In this document: positions 6,637-8,602 of the stretch, in pieces
How positions within the stretch are numbered: the stretch's first letter is position 1
Layout of the letters: the number at the start of each line of letters is the position of its first letter
Assembly (NCBI GenBank): GCA_030691925.1
Contig: JAUYDG010000095.1
Coordinates: 1 to 8,602, forward strand
Length of the DNA stretch: 8,602 bases
Direction: 5' to 3'
Source of the DNA: Nanobdellota archaeon
Lineage (GTDB): Archaea; Nanobdellota; Nanobdellia; SCGC-AAA011-G17; VGLX01
The notes under the pieces: model-generated
Told to the model about the DNA's origin: nothing
The model's database searches: none
What the model saw: only the letters and a program-made list of their open reading frames with translations
Made by a program: the position numbers and the translations under genes

Positions 6637-6709
6637 CTTTATATATGATGAGCGCTTATATAAGTCTAAAGGTAGATAGACAGCTATAAAATAGAAAGCT
6701 TTATAAATA
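6637..6709 (+). promoter_or_regulatory. Promoter region with several TATA-like elements ahead of the tRNA/rpo unit
   Basis: Four TATA-like elements are visible: CTTTATATA at 6637-6645, the palindrome CTTATATAAG at 6655-6664, CTATAAAATAG at 6684-6694 and CTTTATAAATA at 6699-6709, the last with GAAAG (a BRE-like purine stretch) just before it. The last is the best placed: it predicts a start near 6730, just before the stem-loop RNA. The others could be alternative promoters or simply AT-rich DNA. No protein gene is seen between 6608 and 7086. Confidence 0.5.
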
Positions 6710-6737
6710 TACATATTTCTCAGAAACGTCTGAATGG

Positions 6738-6827
6738 TACACTTCTATAGGCAAAATCATGAAAACGACGCCAGGAAATCATCTCTGAATTGATTTGGGT
6801 TAGCTACTGCTTATAGAAAGGAGTGTA
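6738..6827 (+). ncRNA. Candidate structured RNA directly upstream of tRNA-Asp
   Basis: The two ends of this 90-nt stretch pair strongly. TACACT (6738-6743) pairs with AGTGTA (6822-6827), and TCTATAGGC (6744-6752) pairs with GCTTATAGA (6809-6817), including one G-U, leaving only AAGG unpaired on the 3' side. Inside, AAATCA (6776-6781) pairs with TGATTT (6791-6796) to give a second hairpin, which GCC/GGT at 6770-6772/6798-6800 may extend. AAATCAT also occurs at 6754-6760. The stem ends one base before the first base of tRNA-Asp, so RNase P cleavage would free its 3' end; the nearest TATA box predicts a 5' end a few bases ahead of it. Canonical C/D and ACA boxes are missing. It could be a stable small RNA, a regulatory leader or only a structured tRNA leader. 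Confidence 0.45.
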
Positions 6828-6828
6828 T

Positions 6829-6925
6829 GCCCTGATAGTGTAGTCCGGCCTAATCTCGAAAAACGGGAGGCCAATCATGCGACCCTGTCGAGGTCGCGAC
6901 CCGGGTTCGAATCCCGGTCAGGGCG
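6829..6925 (+). tRNA. tRNA-Asp (GTC) with a 22-nt intron in the D-loop
   Basis: The acceptor stem GCCCTGA (6829-6835) pairs with TCAGGGC (6918-6924), with discriminator G at 6925. The anticodon stem CGACC/GGTCG (6880-6884, 6892-6896) encloses the loop CTGTCGA with anticodon GTC at 6887-6889. The T arm CCGGG-TTCGAAT-CCCGG is perfect (6901-6917). The gene is 97 nt; removing 22 nt from the D-loop leaves a regular 75-nt tRNA with an 11-nt D-loop containing GG. The D stem GTGT/TCAT is weak, with a G-U pair and a terminal mismatch. Only two bases (TT) separate it from tRNA-Lys, so both come from one precursor. Confidence 0.92.
6853..6874 (+). other. tRNA-Asp intron at position 21/22 with a relaxed BHB
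   Basis: GGCC (6847-6850) and GGCC (6869-6872) form a 4-bp central helix with 3-nt bulges TAA (6851-6853) and AAT (6873-6875). The inner helix TCTCG/CGGGA is closed by AAAAA (6859-6863). Cutting after the second base of each bulge, as the archaeal splicing endonuclease does, removes exactly 22 nt and restores A21 and T22. The outer helix is not contiguous, so this is the relaxed form. Removing 6851-6872 would give the same length and cannot be excluded. Confidence 0.75.
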
Positions 6926-6958
6926 TTGGGCCGGTAGCTCAGCTTGGTAGAGCACCTG

Positions 6959-7004
6959 TAAAACAAGATGAAAAAAAATCATGGTCATCAAAGTTTGGGG
7001 TGAA
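6959..7004 (+). other. tRNA-Lys intron 1 (46 nt) at position 30/31
   Basis: The BHB is complete on the exon side. The central helix CACC (6953-6956) pairs with GGTG (6999-7002). The bulges are TGT (6957-6959) and AAA (7003-7005). The outer helix is AGAG (6949-6952) with CTTT (7006-7009). The inner part pairs AAAC (6961-6964) with GTTT (6993-6996) and GATG (6967-6970) with CATC (6986-6989), separated by small internal loops. Cutting after the second base of both bulges gives the exact ends listed. Confidence 0.8.
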
Positions 7005-7011
7005 ACTTTTA

Positions 7012-7026
7012 CCAACTAAGGGAGAC
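7012..7026 (+). other. tRNA-Lys intron 2 (15 nt) at the canonical position 37/38
   Basis: The central helix CTTT (7006-7009) pairs with GGAG (7021-7024), two of the four pairs being G-U. The bulges are TAC (7010-7012) and ACA (7025-7027). The outer helix is the anticodon stem CCTGA/TCAGG, which is complete only once intron 1 has been removed. The inner helix is minimal, essentially C7013-G7020 closing AACTAA. Confidence 0.78.
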
Positions 7027-7074
7027 ATCAGGTGGTCTTGGGTTCAAATCCCATCCGGCCCGTTAAAAAATTCC

Positions 7075-7078
7075 GAGG
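7075..7078 (+). promoter_or_regulatory. Shine-Dalgarno site of rpoH
   Basis: GAGG lies eight bases before the ATG at 7087 and matches the archaeal 16S anti-Shine-Dalgarno. Unlike the leaderless genes to the left, rpoH thus has a leader, as expected if its mRNA comes from a longer transcript through tRNA-Lys. It also fixes the start codon. Confidence 0.7.
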
Positions 7079-7086
7079 ATAAAAAA

Positions 7087-7329
7087 ATGCCAAAATTCGA
7101 CGTGTCAAAGCACGAGTTCGTTCCAAAGCATATGAAGCTAAGCGCGGCAGAGATTGATAAGCTGCTTGCCAGCTATAACATCTCTAAAAAGCAGCTCCCT
7201 AAAATTCTTAAGAAGGATCCGGCTATCAGAGAGATGGAGAACTTGGAGCCTGGCGACGTTATAAAGATTGTCAGGAAGAGCGCTACATGCGGCGAGTCGG
7301 TTTATTACAGGGTGGTCGCAGATGTCTAA
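7087..7329 (+). CDS. rpoH: DNA-directed RNA polymerase subunit H (Rpo5, RPB5 C-terminal domain)
   Basis: The 80-residue protein is the usual size of archaeal subunit H, which corresponds to the C-terminal domain of eukaryotic RPB5 and sits at the jaw of the polymerase. Diagnostic blocks are H-E-F-V-P-K-H (9-15), L-S-A-A-E-I (18-23), a Y-N-I-S-K-K-Q-L-P stretch (30-38), D-P-A-I-R (44-48) and G-D-V-I-K-I-V-R-K-S (56-65), ending in Y-Y-R-V-V. The reading frame is open further upstream to 6877, but that part crosses tRNA sequence, and the Shine-Dalgarno site marks the ATG at 7087. It lies 24 bases after tRNA-Lys without a suitably spaced TATA box, so co-transcription with the tRNAs is likely. It overlaps rpoB by 8 bases (ATGTCTAA). 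Confidence 0.96.
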   Translation: MPKFDVSKHEFVPKHMKLSAAEIDKLLASYNISKKQLPKILKKDPAIREMENLEPGDVIKIVRKSATCGESVYYRVVADV

Positions 7330-8602
7330 TCCTAGAAGAGTGCTTATCGAGAAGTATTTCAAGGATTATTCTATCATAGATTCTAACATAGCATCTTTCA
7401 ACCATTTCGTGGATAAGGAGATTCATAGCATAATCGAGGAAGTCGGGGAGATAACACCTACGATAATACCCCCTGAAGTTCAGGATTTCAGGATAAGGTT
7501 TGACAAGGTAAGCGTCGAGAAGCCGCAGATCACGGAAGCTGACGGCAGCAAGAGAAACGTCTATCCTGGTGAGGCTAGGCTTAGGAATTTGACTTATGCT
7601 GCTCCACTGTACCTTAACATAAGCGCCCATGTAGACGGTGTTCAGAGGGAAACTTTTAGCACTCAAATATGCAGGCTGCCTATCATGCTGAAATCGAAGT
7701 ACTGCCACCTTAGCGGCATGAGCCGGGATGATTTGATAAAGCACGGAGAAGACCCTGAGGATACCGGCGGATACTTCATCCTTAATGGTAATGAGAGAGT
7801 ATTGATAATGGTGGAAGACTTGGCTTCTAACAGGGTTTTCATCAATGAGCACAAGACAGGGCCTAGCAAGTTTACTGCCAAGATGTTCTCGGCAAGGGGC
7901 TCTTACAGGATACCTCATGTTTTAGAGCAGATGAAAGACGGCCTGATATACCTAAGCTTTACCAGGTTCAAGAGGATACCGGTCATATCTGTCATCAAGG
8001 CTTTAGGCTTGACAAAGGACCAGGACATTACAAAGTTCATCTGCGGTGATAAGCATTATGATAACATTTTCATAAACCTGTACAACTCCATGGAGCTGAA
8101 GACGGAAGATGACGCTTTGGATTTCATCGCTAAGAAGATAAAAGTGGCACAGCCAAGAGAGATTAAGATTGAGAAGACAAGGGAAAACCTCGACAAGTAC
8201 TTGCTTCCACATATAGGGCTGACTGAGAAGAGCAGGATGCTTAAGGCTTACAATCTTTGCAAGCTGGTCAGGAGATTATTGATGGTGTCCCAAGAGGGTT
8301 TGGCGCCTAATGACAAGGACCACTACATGAACAAGCAGCTACAGCTTAGCGGTGACTTGATGGCTGAGCTGTTCAGGCTTAACTTGAGGGTCTTGGTTAA
8401 CGATATACTTTACAACTTCCAGAGGCTTGTCAAGAGAGGAAAGTTCTCGTCCGTCAAGATAATCATACGTGATAAGCTTTTGACGTCAAGAGTTTTGAGC
8501 GCCATGGCTACAGGCTCATGGGTCGGTGGAAGAAGAGGCATATCGCAGAATATCGACAGGACGGATTACCTGGCCACGGTTTCGCACTTGCAGAGGGTTG
8601 TT
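7322..8602 (+). CDS. rpoB: DNA-directed RNA polymerase subunit B (Rpo2 / B''), N-terminal part
   Basis: Translated by hand from the ATG at 7322, it reads 427 codons without a stop to the window edge. It is the N-terminal half of the second-largest polymerase subunit, covering the protrusion, lobe and start of the fork. Family blocks include G-G-Y-F-I-L-N-G-N-E-R-V-L-I (149-162), N-D-K-D-H-Y-M-N-K-Q-L (330-340), L-S-A-M-A-T-G-S-W-V-G-G (392-403) and S-H-L-Q-R-V-V (421-427), the last leading into the fork region. Gene order rpoH-rpoB is the standard archaeal one, with translational coupling across the 8-base overlap. Whether the gene is split into B'' and B', as in some archaea, cannot be seen because the break would lie beyond the window. 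Confidence 0.95.
   Translation, partial: MSNPRRVLIEKYFKDYSIIDSNIASFNHFVDKEIHSIIEEVGEITPTIIPPEVQDFRIRFDKVSVEKPQITEADGSKRNVYPGEARLRNLTYAAPLYLNISAHVDGVQRETFSTQICRLPIMLKSKYCHLSGMSRDDLIKHGEDPEDTGGYFILNGNERVLIMVEDLASNRVFINEHKTGPSKFTAKMFSARGSYRIPHVLEQMKDGLIYLSFTRFKRIPVISVIKALGLTKDQDITKFICGDKHYDNIFINLYNSMELKTEDDALDFIAKKIKVAQPREIKIEKTRENLDKYLLPHIGLTEKSRMLKAYNLCKLVRRLLMVSQEGLAPNDKDHYMNKQLQLSGDLMAELFRLNLRVLVNDILYNFQRLVKRGKFSSVKIIIRDKLLTSRVLSAMATGSWVGGRRGISQNIDRTDYLATVSHLQRVV

Larger units (their letters stand above)
6928..7062 (+). tRNA. tRNA-Lys (TTT) with two introns
   Basis: The acceptor stem GGGCCGG (6928-6934) pairs with CCGGCCC (7055-7061), discriminator G at 7062. The D arm is GCTC-AGCTTGGTA-GAGC (6937-6953), and the T arm carries TTCAAAT (7043-7049) with one U-U mismatch at its base. 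Read straight through, no anticodon arm forms. Removing 6959-7004 and 7012-7026 joins CCTG (6955-6958), ACTTTTA (7005-7011) and ATCAGG (7027-7032). This gives a perfect 5-bp stem CCTGA/TCAGG around loop CTTTTAA with anticodon TTT at 7008-7010, the regular arm of tRNA-Lys. The mature length is 74 nt. The 7-nt internal exon is exceptionally short. Confidence 0.9.

Noticed and set aside
6645..6733. A C/D box RNA using ATGATGA (6645-6651) and CTGA (6730-6733).
   Set aside because: The boxes are about 80 bases apart, no internal D'/C' boxes fit, and the DNA between is full of TATA-like elements.
6738..6827. Calling the stem-loop RNA a C/D or H/ACA guide RNA.
   Set aside because: There is no CTGA next to the closing stem, the best C-like box has a mismatch at a key G, and no ACA follows the 3' strand.
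6928..7062. Reading the second tRNA as tRNA-Tyr with anticodon GTA from CTGTA near 6956-6960.
   Set aside because: No anticodon stem forms there. Removing both BHB introns gives a perfect tRNA-Lys arm, and the G1-C72 pair and discriminator G suit Lys rather than archaeal Tyr.
6877..7086. Open frame extending rpoH upstream from an ATG at 6877.
   Set aside because: It runs through tRNA-Asp and tRNA-Lys. The family length of about 80 residues and the Shine-Dalgarno site support the ATG at 7087.
7283..7918. Minus-strand open frame of about 211 codons opposite rpoB.
   Set aside because: The plus strand encodes the well-conserved RpoB; the opposite frame is a shadow of its codon use.

Overview
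The window comes from an archaeon. The right end has the archaeal RNA polymerase gene order rpoH-rpoB. Two tRNA genes carry small introns flanked by bulge-helix-bulge (BHB) motifs. Several genes have a TATA box about 25-30 bases before the start codon, which implies leaderless mRNAs. The lipoprotein with a Cys-rich segment and the multiple non-canonical tRNA introns would fit a DPANN-type lineage, but that placement is inference.

Positions 1-4987 (minus strand) hold four tightly overlapping genes read right to left: an alkylglycerone-phosphate synthase (AGPS)-like flavoprotein, a TIM-barrel metalloenzyme of the xylose isomerase/endonuclease IV superfamily, an FAD-dependent sn-glycerol-3-phosphate dehydrogenase (GlpD type), and a PlsC-like acyltransferase cut by the window edge. 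Neighbouring genes overlap by 4, 4 and 7 bases, so this is one operon, driven by a TATA box at 5016-5023. Together they look like a bacterial/eukaryotic-type G3P/DHAP ether-ester lipid module, which is unexpected in a domain whose own phospholipids are built on sn-glycerol-1-phosphate.

Positions 4988-5112 are a divergent promoter region. Positions 5113-6607 hold two exported proteins on the plus strand, each with its own TATA box: a Sec-secreted protein with a JAMM-like histidine motif, and a lipoprotein with a Cys-rich segment and two copies of a domain.

Positions 6608-7086 contain no protein gene. They hold a T-rich terminator, a cluster of TATA-like elements, a strongly base-paired RNA of about 90 nt, tRNA-Asp(GTC) with a 22-nt D-loop intron, and tRNA-Lys(TTT) interrupted twice so that its anticodon lies on a 7-nt internal exon. 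With no terminator in between, rpoH starts 24 nt after tRNA-Lys, followed by rpoB overlapping it by 8 bases and running off the window. The right end is therefore probably one transcription unit of structured RNA, two tRNAs and polymerase genes.
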